Shown here: one piece after another, positions 33,651 to 43,300 of the stretch
How the letters are laid out: each line of letters starts with the position of its first letter
Position numbering within the stretch: the first letter of the stretch is position 1
Assembly (NCBI GenBank): GCA_947367115.1
Contig: CANBCW010000007.1
Coordinates: 1 to 46,882, forward strand
Source of the DNA: an uncultured Clostridia bacterium
GTDB taxonomy: Bacteria; Bacillota; Clostridia; Oscillospirales; Oscillospiraceae
DNA length: 46,882 nucleotides
Direction of reading: 5' to 3'
The notes under the pieces: generated by a model
Told to the model about the DNA's origin: nothing
Seen by the model: the letters and a program-made list of their open reading frames with translations, nothing else
The model's database searches: none
Made by a program: the position numbers and the translations under genes

Positions 33651-35177
33651 ATGGCAGGAAATTATTCCGATCATAACCACAGCCGCCGTCGGCGTCCCTC
33701 GAAACGCCGGCGCAGATGGCAATATTATATCCCCACTGTGATCATGATGGTTCTGGCCGTCGTATGTGTGGCGACTGTCACCCTTGCGATTGCCGCAGCG
33801 ATCCGTGACCAGCAGAAGGAGCCCCGCCCCGATGGAGATCATACACAAGACACAGTTATCATTCAGGGCTCCGAAAGTACGGATCCCTCCGACGATGTGA
33901 CCGCGCCTTCGGACGCCCCCACAAACACCGATGTTGAAGCATTGATCGCAGATGCGGACTTTATTGCCGCAGGTTATGACTATGAAAAAGCAATTTCAAT
34001 GCTGCAAAGCTACGAACACTATGACGAGTTCCCCGAGCTTGCGCAAAAAGTAGCTGAGTATGAGGCGGCTGACAGCAATCTGATCACCTACTCCAGTCCT
34101 CAGACCATTACTCATATCTTCTTCCACTCATTGATCGTGGATACTGACCGTGCCTTTGATGGCGATGAAGACTCCGACGGTTACAATATGTATATGACAA
34201 CCGTGTCCGAATTCATCGCTATCCTGGAGGAAATGTACGAGCGTGGCTATGTACTGATCTCCCCCTACGACATGGCCTATGAAGTCACTGATGAATCCGG
34301 AACCCATTTCACTTACGGTGATATCCGAATCCCGGCTGGGAAAACCCCGTTTCTGATGAGCCAGGACGATCTGAACTACTACAGCTATATGATCGGCAGC
34401 GGCAACGGAAAGAATGAGACTCCTGTTTTTGTTGACAGCAAAAATGACGGCTTTGCCAACAGAATTGTGGTCGGTGAGGACGGCTATCCCACCTGTGAAT
34501 ATGTGGACGCTGACGGCAACGTCCTTTACGGTGACTATGACCTGGTTCCTGTGCTGGAAACCTTCATTCAGCAGCATCCCGACTTCTCCTATCATGGCGC
34601 GCGTGCCATCTTGGGCGTAACCGGTTATGAAGGCGTGTTTGGCTACCGTACCAAGCCCTCCTACGAGCCTGCGCTGAACGCCATGTACGCAGCCGGAACC
34701 TACCCCAACACTTACGACGAGGAAGTCGCAATGGCTAAGGAAGTCGCCCAGTGCCTGCGGGATCACGGCTGGGTTCTTGCAAGCCACTCCTATGGCCACC
34801 CCGCCTATGGCAACATCTCTGCTGACCGTGTTGCGACAGACTCCGACAAGTGGGAAAACACCGTGGAAACGATTATTGGTGAAACGGACATCATTCTCTA
34901 TCCCCATGGTTCTGATATCCACACCTGGCGCAATTACACCTTCGACAACGCAAAATTTGCCGCCCTGTACGCCGATGGATACCGCTATTTCTTCAATGTG
35001 GATGGTAACACCTACTGGAATCAGCTCGGCACCAACTATTTCCGTGGCGGCCGCCGGAACCTGGACGGCTTCCGGATGTACCACAATCCGGATAAGCTCG
35101 CCGATCTGTTTGACGTCGAGGATGTCTGGGATGATGCACGTCCCACACCTGTTCCCACCGTGGGTTCCGGTATGTAA
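33651..35177 (+). CDS. Membrane-anchored polysaccharide deacetylase-like protein
   Basis: The 508-residue protein has a short very basic N-terminus (SRRRRPSKRRRR), one membrane segment at about 27-52, an acidic Ser/Thr linker and an outer domain of the NodB/polysaccharide deacetylase fold. Supporting motifs are SQDDLNYY (D239, D240, the place of the usual TFDDG), ASHSYGH (H379, H383, the metal-binding H-x3-H) and LYPHGSD. The first motif differs from the consensus and a long insert separates it from the second, so activity is uncertain. Such enzymes remove acetyl groups from cell-wall glycans. A TTG seven codons upstream extends the frame, but AAAGGA stands properly before ATG 33651. Confidence 0.85.
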   Translation: MAGNYSDHNHSRRRRPSKRRRRWQYYIPTVIMMVLAVVCVATVTLAIAAAIRDQQKEPRPDGDHTQDTVIIQGSESTDPSDDVTAPSDAPTNTDVEALIADADFIAAGYDYEKAISMLQSYEHYDEFPELAQKVAEYEAADSNLITYSSPQTITHIFFHSLIVDTDRAFDGDEDSDGYNMYMTTVSEFIAILEEMYERGYVLISPYDMAYEVTDESGTHFTYGDIRIPAGKTPFLMSQDDLNYYSYMIGSGNGKNETPVFVDSKNDGFANRIVVGEDGYPTCEYVDADGNVLYGDYDLVPVLETFIQQHPDFSYHGARAILGVTGYEGVFGYRTKPSYEPALNAMYAAGTYPNTYDEEVAMAKEVAQCLRDHGWVLASHSYGHPAYGNISADRVATDSDKWENTVETIIGETDIILYPHGSDIHTWRNYTFDNAKFAALYADGYRYFFNVDGNTYWNQLGTNYFRGGRRNLDGFRMYHNPDKLADLFDVEDVWDDARPTPVPTVGSGM

Positions 35178-35191
35178 CTTCATATTTTTTC

Positions 35192-35225
35192 GCCGACCGG
35201 GCAGCTCGTCCGGTCGGCATTTTTT
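35192..35225 (+). terminator. Terminator after the deacetylase-like gene
   Basis: A 9-bp stem (GCCGACCGG with CCGGTCGGC), a 9-base loop and six T. Its right arm overlaps the -35 of the spoVAD promoter. Confidence 0.9.
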
Positions 35226-35245
35226 ACGCGCTTTCGGACATACTA
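35217..35245 (+). promoter_or_regulatory. Probable sigma-G (forespore) promoter of spoVAD
   Basis: GCATT (35217-35221) and CATACTA (35239-35245) are separated by 17 bases. The -10 fits the sigma-G consensus CATNHTA exactly and the -35 differs from GHATR only in the last base. The spoVA genes are sigma-G dependent in Bacillus. Confidence 0.65.
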
Positions 35246-35268
35246 TCCAAAAAAGCAGGAGGCGCTTT

Positions 35269-36288
35269 ATGGCAAAATTCAAACGCGGCAAGCAAAGCTT
35301 CATTCCGCCGATCCAGCCTGTCATTACAACCTGGGCCAGTGTAGCCGGAAAGAAAGAAGGCGAGGGGCCGCTGGCTAAGTCCTTTGATATCGTATCCCAG
35401 GATACCTACTTCGGTCAATCGACCTGGGAACAAGGTGAAAAAAAGCTCCAGCAGCTAGCACTGGAAACACTTGCAAAAAAAGCCGGACTGGAGCAGTCGC
35501 AGTTTGATCTGGTCTATTCCGGAGACCTCCTTAACCAGTGCATCGGCTCTTCCTTTAGTCTTCGTAATATGGGCATCCCTCATTTGGGGCTTTACGGTGC
35601 CTGCTCGACCATGGCAGAAAGCTTACTGCTGGCAGCCATGACCGTTGGCGGCGGCTATGCGGATCACGTTGTCGCCATGACTTCTTCTCATTTTGCATCC
35701 TCCGAACGACAGTACCGCTTCCCATTGGGCTACGGCGGTCAAAGAACTCCTACCGCGCAGTGGACTGTTACAGGCTCCGGTGCCGCACTGGTGTGCGCTG
35801 AGGGTTCCGGCCCCCAAATCGAAAACTGCACCATCGGCACAGTCAGAGATCTGGGAATCAAGGATGCCAACAACATGGGAGCCGCAATGGCACCGGCCGC
35901 TTTCGAAACAGTCCGCGCACATTTTGATGATCTGGGCTGTGCCCCGGAGGATTTTGACCTGATCGTCACCGGTGATCTCGGACAGCTTGGAAAAGAAATG
36001 CTGCTGGAGCTTGCCCGCAGAAACGGTATGAGCCTTGGCGGCAAGCTGACAGACTGTGGAACACTTGTGTTTGATAATACGATGCAGGATGTCCACGCCG
36101 GCGGTTCCGGCTGCGGATGCAGCGCCATTACGCTCTGCGGTGACCTGCTGAACAAGCTGAACTCCGGTAAGCTCAAGCGTATCCTGTTTTGCGGCACCGG
36201 GGCACTGCTCTCCCCCACCTCCACCCAGCAGGGACTGCCAATCCCCGGCGTGTGTCACGCCGTTTCTATTATTTCAGGGAGGAATTGA
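35269..36288 (+). CDS. spoVAD: Stage V sporulation protein AD
   Basis: SpoVAD is a thiolase-fold protein that binds dipicolinic acid and is part of the SpoVA channel moving Ca-DPA into the forespore and out during germination. The 339-residue protein begins MAKFKRGKQSFIPP and has the family segments IVSQDTYFGQSTWEQ, GLYGACSTMAES with the thiolase-like Cys, SSHFASSERQYRFPLGYG, and the C-terminal GGSGCGCSA region. The open frame extends far upstream through the deacetylase gene, but GGAGG stands before ATG 35269. spoVAC, normally directly upstream, is missing here. Confidence 0.96.
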   Translation: MAKFKRGKQSFIPPIQPVITTWASVAGKKEGEGPLAKSFDIVSQDTYFGQSTWEQGEKKLQQLALETLAKKAGLEQSQFDLVYSGDLLNQCIGSSFSLRNMGIPHLGLYGACSTMAESLLLAAMTVGGGYADHVVAMTSSHFASSERQYRFPLGYGGQRTPTAQWTVTGSGAALVCAEGSGPQIENCTIGTVRDLGIKDANNMGAAMAPAAFETVRAHFDDLGCAPEDFDLIVTGDLGQLGKEMLLELARRNGMSLGGKLTDCGTLVFDNTMQDVHAGGSGCGCSAITLCGDLLNKLNSGKLKRILFCGTGALLSPTSTQQGLPIPGVCHAVSIISGRN

Positions 36289-36289
36289 C

Positions 36290-36646
36290 ATGGATTACTT
36301 GAAAGCATTTATCATTGGCGGTCTGCTTTGTGTCATCGGTCAATTGCTCATTGATAAGACCAAACTGACACCCGCGCGTATTTTGGTCAGCTATGTGGTC
36401 GTCGGCGTGCTGATCAGTGCGCTGGGGCTGTATCAGCATCTGGTAGACTTCGCCGGTGCGGGGGCCACCGTTCCATTGACCGGCTTCGGACACAGCATAG
36501 CGAAAGGTGTTCGGGAAGCAGTCGATAAAGACGGTTTCATTGGTATCTTTACCGGCGGGCTGAAAGCGACCGCGGGCGGTATTACTGCCGCTATCATGGC
36601 CGGATTGATCGCCAGTTTTATCTTTAAAGCAAAGGATAAATCCTGA
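36290..36646 (+). CDS. spoVAE: Stage V sporulation protein AE (SpoVAEb type)
   Basis: This small hydrophobic membrane protein of 118 residues has three to four membrane segments (MDYLKAFIIGGLLCVIGQLL, RILVSYVVVGVLISALG, and a C-terminal AAIMAGLIASFIF). The motif TGFGHSIAKGV and GLKATAGG are family features. It is part of the SpoVA dipicolinate channel in the forespore inner membrane. GGGAGGAATTGAC spans the end of spoVAD and precedes this ATG by the right distance; only one base separates the two genes, so they are co-translated. Confidence 0.95.
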   Translation: MDYLKAFIIGGLLCVIGQLLIDKTKLTPARILVSYVVVGVLISALGLYQHLVDFAGAGATVPLTGFGHSIAKGVREAVDKDGFIGIFTGGLKATAGGITAAIMAGLIASFIFKAKDKS

Positions 36647-36709
36647 AAAACAGGGCAAGATACCATCACGGCATTGCCGCAAAAAAAGAGATTTTCGGAG
36701 GAAAAGATT

Positions 36710-36820
36710 ATGAACAACCAGAATAAGAATCAGAATCAGAACAATAACCAGAATCAGAACAGCAACGAGACCCAGAACAATAACCAGAACAGCAATCAGA
36801 ACAACAAGAACTGCCGCTGA
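36710..36820 (+). CDS. Tiny Asn/Gln-rich peptide gene next to spoVA genes
   Basis: This very short gene encodes 36 residues, starting MNNQNKNQNQ and ending NNKNCR. Apart from a few Ser, Lys, Glu and Thr and the terminal Cys-Arg it is only Asn and Gln. GGAGG stands 8 bases before ATG 36710-36712 and a strong terminator follows 10 bases past the stop, so it looks like a genuine gene. No separate promoter is obvious, so it may be read through from spoVAD-spoVAE and be made in the forespore. The low-complexity make-up with one terminal Cys would suit a cross-linked spore coat or core peptide, but this is inference. Confidence 0.75.
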   Translation: MNNQNKNQNQNNNQNQNSNETQNNNQNSNQNNKNCR

Positions 36821-36830
36821 ATATCGTGAA

Positions 36831-36860
36831 GGGCTGCCGCGTTACGCGGCAGCCCCTTTT
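36831..36860 (+). terminator. Terminator after the Asn/Gln-rich gene
   Basis: An 11-bp stem (GGGCTGCCGCG with CGCGGCAGCCC) and a 3-base loop is followed by CTTTTATT. It is also close to the end of convergent addA. Confidence 0.88.
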
Positions 36861-36865
36861 ATTCA

Positions 36866-39800
36866 TCAGAATTCAACAAAGCGATCCAAATGGAAGAAAT
36901 ACAGGCAGGCGCGTTTGACTTTTTGCTCAAAGATCCGGGTCAGCGCATCGGCATAGGCCTCAACCTGTGGACGATAATGCTCTGCCGCAGCAAAAATAGT
37001 TTTTTCCGTCACACGGTCTGTCTTAAAATCCACCACCGTAATGCCATCCGGCTCCATCAACGCACAGTCCACAACGCCTTGCAGCAGGATCTTTTCCCCT
37101 TCCAGCCCAGTTCCATAGGCACTGCCGTCATCGAGAATTGAGAATTTGAATTCACGCAATACATTCTTCCCACAGCGAAGCTGTGTTCCAAGAGGTGTCG
37201 CAAAGAACTTGGCCAGCTTTTCACAATCTACCAACCCCCCCTGCTCTGCATTCAGAAACCGTTCCTCTACCAGCCGACGGACTTCCCGCTCAACTGAAGC
37301 CGTATCTGTACAGGCTTCAAAACGGATATATTGAAGCGCCAGATGGGTCGCGCTGCCCCGAATCGTTCCTTGTGTATTCTTTTCAACAAAGGACGGCTTA
37401 CGCCACGCGCGATTTCTTGGCTTCGGTTCATCGGCATTCTCCGCTGCCTCCTGATCCTTCTCCCTGCCCTTTCGCTGGGTCGCGGTCTGCTTGGAAGGCG
37501 CGGCTGTTGCAGCCATATGAGGGTAGGTAAATTCCAGTCCAGCACGGAGCCGCTGCACCATATCGGATGGAAGCTGCTTTGTTTCTTCTGTGATGGTGCA
37601 GTCCTGCTGTTCCTCCGGCGCTTCCACCACACGGATCAACCACGGATATTCGCTGGTGTGTACAAGCTCAGGTTTACCGCCCAAGGCAAACAGCGCACCT
37701 GCTTCCAGCCTTCCAAGCGCCGAATACAGCACCCATTCACCGGGACAGCTTACTTCCCGCGTGACCAACTCCCCGCAGCCCATATTACTCTGAATGACCA
37801 TCTCGGTCACTTTTTCGGATAGGTCATCTGATGAGTAGGTCATGATCAGCCGATCCCGCGCGCGGGTCATGGCAACATACAGGACACGCAATTCCTCTGA
37901 AATACTGTCTGCCGTATTCTTGGACGAAATCGCCCGGCGGGCAACGGTAGGATAGCGCACCCGTCGCTTACTGTCCGCAGCGAGAATGCCAATCCCCAGC
38001 TCCTTATGACACATGACCGCGGCGCGCTTGCTGTCCTGATTGAACTGCCGTCCAAGTCCGCAGAGGAATACAACCGGAAACTCCAGTCCCTTGGACTTAT
38101 GGATGCTCATAATGGAAACACAGCCTGCATTCCCGCCCTCCGCGGAGGTCATCAGCCCCTTGCGCTCCATTGCATCCAGATATTCCAGAAAACGGCCCAG
38201 ATCTCCCTGACCGGCAGACTCAACCCCGGCCGCGAGCTGATAAAATGCCTGCAAATTTGCTTCGCGCACTTCACCGTCATCCATAGCGGCATAGATGCTG
38301 TCCATACGTGTTTCCGCAAAAACCGTTTCAATGATTCGGGTCACAGACTCCATCCGACCCTCACGGCGCAGCCGGTAGAACAAGTCCAGTAAATTTTTCG
38401 CCTTCGGCTCTTCACTGTGAAGCAGTGCGTCAAAGATGGATCCGCCTCGTCTGCCTCCACGGAAAGCGGCCAGATCATCGGCAGAAAAACCGAATACCGG
38501 GCTAGCCATTGCGGCAAGCAATGGGATATCTAACTGAGGATTGTGAATGCTCTGAAGCAAAGAACGCAGTACGCCAATCTCCTCGGTCTGCAGCAGATCA
38601 CCGCCAGTGCCGCTTGCGCAGCGGATGCCGACGCGTTCCAACGCCTGCCGGTAATATTCACCGATAGAATTGGGTGACCGCAGCAGAATCATGATATCAT
38701 CCGGCTGAATAGGCCGTAAGCCGTCCTTGCTACGAATCAGATGGGTTCCATCCAGCAATTCCTTGATCCGCCGTGCGGTAAACGCTGCTTCCTCCGGATA
38801 AGTGTTCTCACGGATTTGTATTCCATAGAACTCAACTTCCGGCTCACCCAAGGGGTCATGGGGCACGCCCTCATATAGCGCTTCATCTTCGCCGTAATAA
38901 AGGCCGCCAACCTCCGGTGACATGCAGTTTTCAAACACCCAGTTCACCGCCGACAGCACCGCACCACCGGATCGGAAGTTCCGACTCAGCATGACCTTAC
39001 GCCCCTGTTTGGGCTGCGCTGTGTCCGCCGGAATGTAGGATGCGTATTTCTCGAGGAATATTCCCGGATCTGCAAGGCGGAATTGATAAATTGACTGCTT
39101 CACATCGCCAACCATAAAGCAATTCTGCTTTTTGGCGGTCAGCGCACCGTAAATCGCGTCCTGAACAGCATTGGAATCCTGATATTCGTCTACCATAACC
39201 TCACGGAACCGTGCCCCGATCTCATTGGCAATGGAGGTAGGGCCGCTGCGCTTGGTTCCCAGCAGAAGATCCAGCGCGTAATGCTCCAAATCGCTGAAAT
39301 CCAGCATCCGGCGCCGGCGCTTAGCGCTGTCATACTTTTGGGAGAAGGTTCGTACAAGCGTTACCATGCCCCGCACAGAGGCAGCAGAGCTGTTTAGATC
39401 CTTCAGCACCTGCTCAGACACATCAGCGAAAGGCGTTAACGCGCGCTTCATACCATCCTTGCAGGCATCCCGGACTGCTTTGAGCTGTTCCTTGCATTCC
39501 TCGTCCGTAAATGCTTTCTTAAACCGCATGGTACCGTAATCGATTTTTTGCCGGGCAACGATCTGATCCCAGCTTTCACTTTCACGCAAATGCCGGAGCT
39601 GGTACACTGTATCACGCAGCAAGGCAGCAGTCGTATCCCCGCCTTCTGCTTTGTCCGCAAGCTCCACACAGCGCTCCATCGCTTTGATCTGCAAATCAAG
39701 GTAGGCGAAAAACTCGCCCATCAGATACTTGCCCCATCGGGTTTCGGATACATCCTGTATATCCGCTGTATCTACGGCCTCCAGACAGCTTTCCAACCAA

Positions 39801-40375
39801 CGTTCCGGGTGCAGGTGGCACCTGGCACTGTCGTAGACCTTTAAAAGTATATCCGGCACCTGGCGGTCATCCCGGCCGATTCCCTGTGAATCCACAAAGG
39901 CACAGAAATCCGCGTCTTCTACAGCTGAATCATAGGCATCCTCCAGCACCTGCAGCATGACTGTGTCCCGTATCTGTACGCATTCGTTTTCTTCTGCCAC
40001 GCGAAAATCCGCGCTTAAGTCCAATCGGTAGGCAAACTGCCGCAGGATATCACTGCAGAAAGCATGGACGGTAGAGATATTGGCCATATACAGCCGCTGC
40101 AATTGCTGCTGCAGATGGCGGTTCTCCGGCTCCTGGGCAATTCGCTCAGACAGCTTCGCGGCAATTTTTCCGCGAAGCTCTGATGCGGCAGCCTTTGTGT
40201 ATGTAATGATCAGAAATTCATCGATATTCGCGGGGTCTGCCGGATCAGTCAGGTAGCTCATAAGCCGGTCTACCAGCACCTTGGTCTTGCCGGAGCCAGC
40301 CGCGGCGGAAACCAGCAGATTACCACCCCGATCCTGTACAGCCTGAGCCTGCTGGGGTGTCAGTTTCTCAGCCAT
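36866..40375 (-). CDS. addA: ATP-dependent helicase/nuclease subunit A
   Basis: AddA with AddB resects double-strand DNA ends for RecA-mediated repair and is the Gram-positive counterpart of RecBCD. The 1169-residue protein has a UvrD-type helicase: Walker A SAAAGSGKT at 23-31, ITYTKAAASELRGKI, the DEYQDSN Walker B region, and later motifs MSIHKSKGLEFPVVFL and LYVAMTRARDRL. A C-terminal PD-(D/E)xK nuclease carries VVDFKTDRV near residue 1113. The ATG follows GGAGGTGAATTCCC, which is inside the end of addB; the two genes overlap by 8 bases. Confidence 0.97.
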   Translation of the reverse strand: MAEKLTPQQAQAVQDRGGNLLVSAAAGSGKTKVLVDRLMSYLTDPADPANIDEFLIITYTKAAASELRGKIAAKLSERIAQEPENRHLQQQLQRLYMANISTVHAFCSDILRQFAYRLDLSADFRVAEENECVQIRDTVMLQVLEDAYDSAVEDADFCAFVDSQGIGRDDRQVPDILLKVYDSARCHLHPERWLESCLEAVDTADIQDVSETRWGKYLMGEFFAYLDLQIKAMERCVELADKAEGGDTTAALLRDTVYQLRHLRESESWDQIVARQKIDYGTMRFKKAFTDEECKEQLKAVRDACKDGMKRALTPFADVSEQVLKDLNSSAASVRGMVTLVRTFSQKYDSAKRRRRMLDFSDLEHYALDLLLGTKRSGPTSIANEIGARFREVMVDEYQDSNAVQDAIYGALTAKKQNCFMVGDVKQSIYQFRLADPGIFLEKYASYIPADTAQPKQGRKVMLSRNFRSGGAVLSAVNWVFENCMSPEVGGLYYGEDEALYEGVPHDPLGEPEVEFYGIQIRENTYPEEAAFTARRIKELLDGTHLIRSKDGLRPIQPDDIMILLRSPNSIGEYYRQALERVGIRCASGTGGDLLQTEEIGVLRSLLQSIHNPQLDIPLLAAMASPVFGFSADDLAAFRGGRRGGSIFDALLHSEEPKAKNLLDLFYRLRREGRMESVTRIIETVFAETRMDSIYAAMDDGEVREANLQAFYQLAAGVESAGQGDLGRFLEYLDAMERKGLMTSAEGGNAGCVSIMSIHKSKGLEFPVVFLCGLGRQFNQDSKRAAVMCHKELGIGILAADSKRRVRYPTVARRAISSKNTADSISEELRVLYVAMTRARDRLIMTYSSDDLSEKVTEMVIQSNMGCGELVTREVSCPGEWVLYSALGRLEAGALFALGGKPELVHTSEYPWLIRVVEAPEEQQDCTITEETKQLPSDMVQRLRAGLEFTYPHMAATAAPSKQTATQRKGREKDQEAAENADEPKPRNRAWRKPSFVEKNTQGTIRGSATHLALQYIRFEACTDTASVEREVRRLVEERFLNAEQGGLVDCEKLAKFFATPLGTQLRCGKNVLREFKFSILDDGSAYGTGLEGEKILLQGVVDCALMEPDGITVVDFKTDRVTEKTIFAAAEHYRPQVEAYADALTRIFEQKVKRACLYFFHLDRFVEF

Positions 40376-43300
40376 GGGAATTCACCTCCTTGCCGATTTC
40401 CTCCCAGAAACGGTCGGCGGACATTGCCTTATAATTGCGCCGTCCCTCAACACTTCGTTTATGGCATATCGTACCGTACGGACAAAACGTACAGGCATCG
40501 TGACTGGTGCCACGAGTATAGGGATTCGGGTCAACACGCCCTGAAGCGATCTCATCCACCATTTTCCCAAGTACCATAAAAACATACTTTTGCAGTTGCT
40601 TCAGTTGTGCCCGGTCTGCCAGATCACCAACCAGTGTGCCATCCTTTTTCCGCTTGCAGTCCAGCCGGGACATGTCCTCGCTGGGATCCATGGCAGTCAG
40701 GGAAAGTTCGTCCTTCAGCAGCAATCCCCTGCGTTTCCAATTGCTCCGGCGATCCTTCTCCTCACTGGAATTGGCACCACTCAGATTGACATAGGGAACC
40801 CGAGCGGGGAAATACTGAACACCGGCAGGAATACGCTTGCTGCCAAACATCTCCCGCCCTTCCTGTTCCAGCGCAAAAAGGTACAGCAGCATCTGCAGGC
40901 CAACGCCGTTGAAAACATCGCAGTAATCAAAATCCTTCTTACCGGTCTTGTAGTCCACAACCCGGAAGTATTTCACACCTGCGACCTCGAATACATCCAC
41001 ACGGTCAACAAAGCCCTGAAGCTGCGCGTCCATATTTTTCGACGGAACCGCAATGGCAGGCATTTTGCCGTCGCCGCCAAAGTGCAGCTCAAAATCCACC
41101 GGTGCAAACTGAGCCGCACTGAGTTCTTCCCAAAGCTCCTGCACCACCATATCCAATTCCTGCATATTCCGTCGGAAAAGGTATTCCATCCGCTGCGTGT
41201 CCAACTGGCTGAAATGCTCCTGCGCGTAATCATCCGAGTATTTCTTCGCAATAGCAAGGGTTTCATCCAGAGAAACCTGATGGAAACCGCCCTGTGCCAT
41301 AACCTCACGCGCAGTATTTTCCAGCACCGCGTGGACATATGTACCAAACTCTGCCGGATCCACCGTGGCTTCTTTCCGTTCTCTGGCTCGCAGGCCATAT
41401 TTCAGGAAATAGGACAGGCGGCACTCCGCCTGACGATCCACCTGAGACGCGGAGAGCGTCAATTGATCGCCGTAAAGCTGAGCAATATGCTCCCGGCTGA
41501 CTGTTCCCAGCTCATAGGCTCGGCGAACGCAGAACGCATCATATTCTGTTTGCAGTTTCAATTCATCTGCCGCATTCGCAGCATTCCATTTTGCCAGGAG
41601 TCCGGCAGCATCACGCCGGTCTGCCGTGGGGATCACCCGCGTATCAACAGGCCGCTCTCCACCGCACATCTCCGTCAGGCGACGGTATACATAGGACGGC
41701 TGCGCCCCGGAACATGAGACCGTAATCGTCTCCGAAGCGCCGCAGAACACACCGTAGACCTCAGCAAACTCCGCCTGAATACCATCCAGCGCGCCGCCGG
41801 TCAGCTGTACATCCAGCCGCCGCAGCGCCACACGCTCCTGATCCGTCAGGACACCGCTGCTGCCTCCATAACCCGGCAGGCTTCCCTCCGACGCTCCGAG
41901 AACGAACAGGTGTTTCTCTCGTTGGCAGCGCATAGCTGTCACCGGGCCCACCGTGACCGAGTCCAGCACAGCTGGAATCGTACCAACATCATACTGGCTC
42001 AGCAGAAGTGTGAACAGCCGCTGGAAGGCGTCATCATCCCACTGGGTCTCACCCAGCACATCATAAAGCTGCTCCAACGCGGTAATCAGGATCTCCCAAA
42101 GCTGATTAAGAATCTGGGCGCTGCGGTTATCCCCTGCCCGGTCCAGTTCGGCAGCGAGTTTTCCAAGACGTGATGCAAGATGAATGTCTTCAAAGAAGCC
42201 ATACAAGGCCGCAACCTGTTCAGAAAGCCTTGTGGCAAGCCGGAAACCCTTTTGCAGTTTGAACAGCGGCTCCATGGCCATCGCCCTGGCCTGCTCGATC
42301 CGGGCAAGCCTTTTTTCAGCTGAGGGTGTCCATACACCGCTTAATCCTTCAGGATGATTCTTGAAAGGCTCCCTCCAACGGCTGCCATTGATACCCCAAA
42401 TAATAGAATAATTCTCTACCAGATCGCACAGCTCCGGGTTCAGCGGTGAAAGCACACTGCGAAGGTATCGAAGCACTGCTCTTTGCTCAAAACCGCCCAG
42501 TGCGGCCTCCAGCGCAGACAGCACCGTGGTTACAGCACCCTTGTTCAGAACATCCTCCGTTCCGGACAAATACACCGGAATTCCCAAACGCCGGAACACC
42601 AAGCCGATCACAGGCTTATAGGCCGCCATATCCGTGCAAACCACACTGATATCCCTGTAACGGCAGCCCTCGCGTACCAATTCCATGATCTGCTGCGCCG
42701 CCGCGCGGCATTCCTGATAGATGGAGTCCGACGTATACAGCCGCAGATACCCGCTCACATTCGGATCCTGCCGCACTTTACCCTGAAACAGCAGTTCACG
42801 CACCGGTGCAAGATAAGTTGTTTTTTCAGGAATAACCGTGATCTGCACTGGCACATTCGCACGAGTCGCGCATTTTACGATTTCCGTGGCAGTTGCTCCG
42901 GCCTTCTCAAACGCCATCAATTTTGAGCCTACGCTGTCGCAATTCAGGCTGACAGTGACCTGCGGGGATTCCCGAATCAAATGCTCCAAAATCGCCATGT
43001 GCTGTCGGGTAAAATCCGGGAAACCGTCTATGTAAAACACACGTTCCCGGGCATAGTCACTGTCCTCCAGCTCTTCAAGAACCCAGCTCATCTGATCCCG
43101 GGGGTCACGCTTTCCGCGTTGACACAGTGCGTCATAAGCTTCCAGCAGCAGTGACAATTCCTCAAGCTTCTGCGCCAGCGCGCCCTCAGCGCGATCCGCG
43201 GCAGCACGAAGCTCCTCAGCCGTGATGCAGCAGCGTTTGAATTCATCCACCGCATCCACCAGCTGTGTCAGAAATTCCGGTTTGGTCTCAACCGAGGCAT

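Noticed and set aside
34777..35268. Upstream extension of the spoVAD frame
   Set aside because: It overlaps the deacetylase gene, terminator and promoter; SpoVAD starts at 35269 behind GGAGG.
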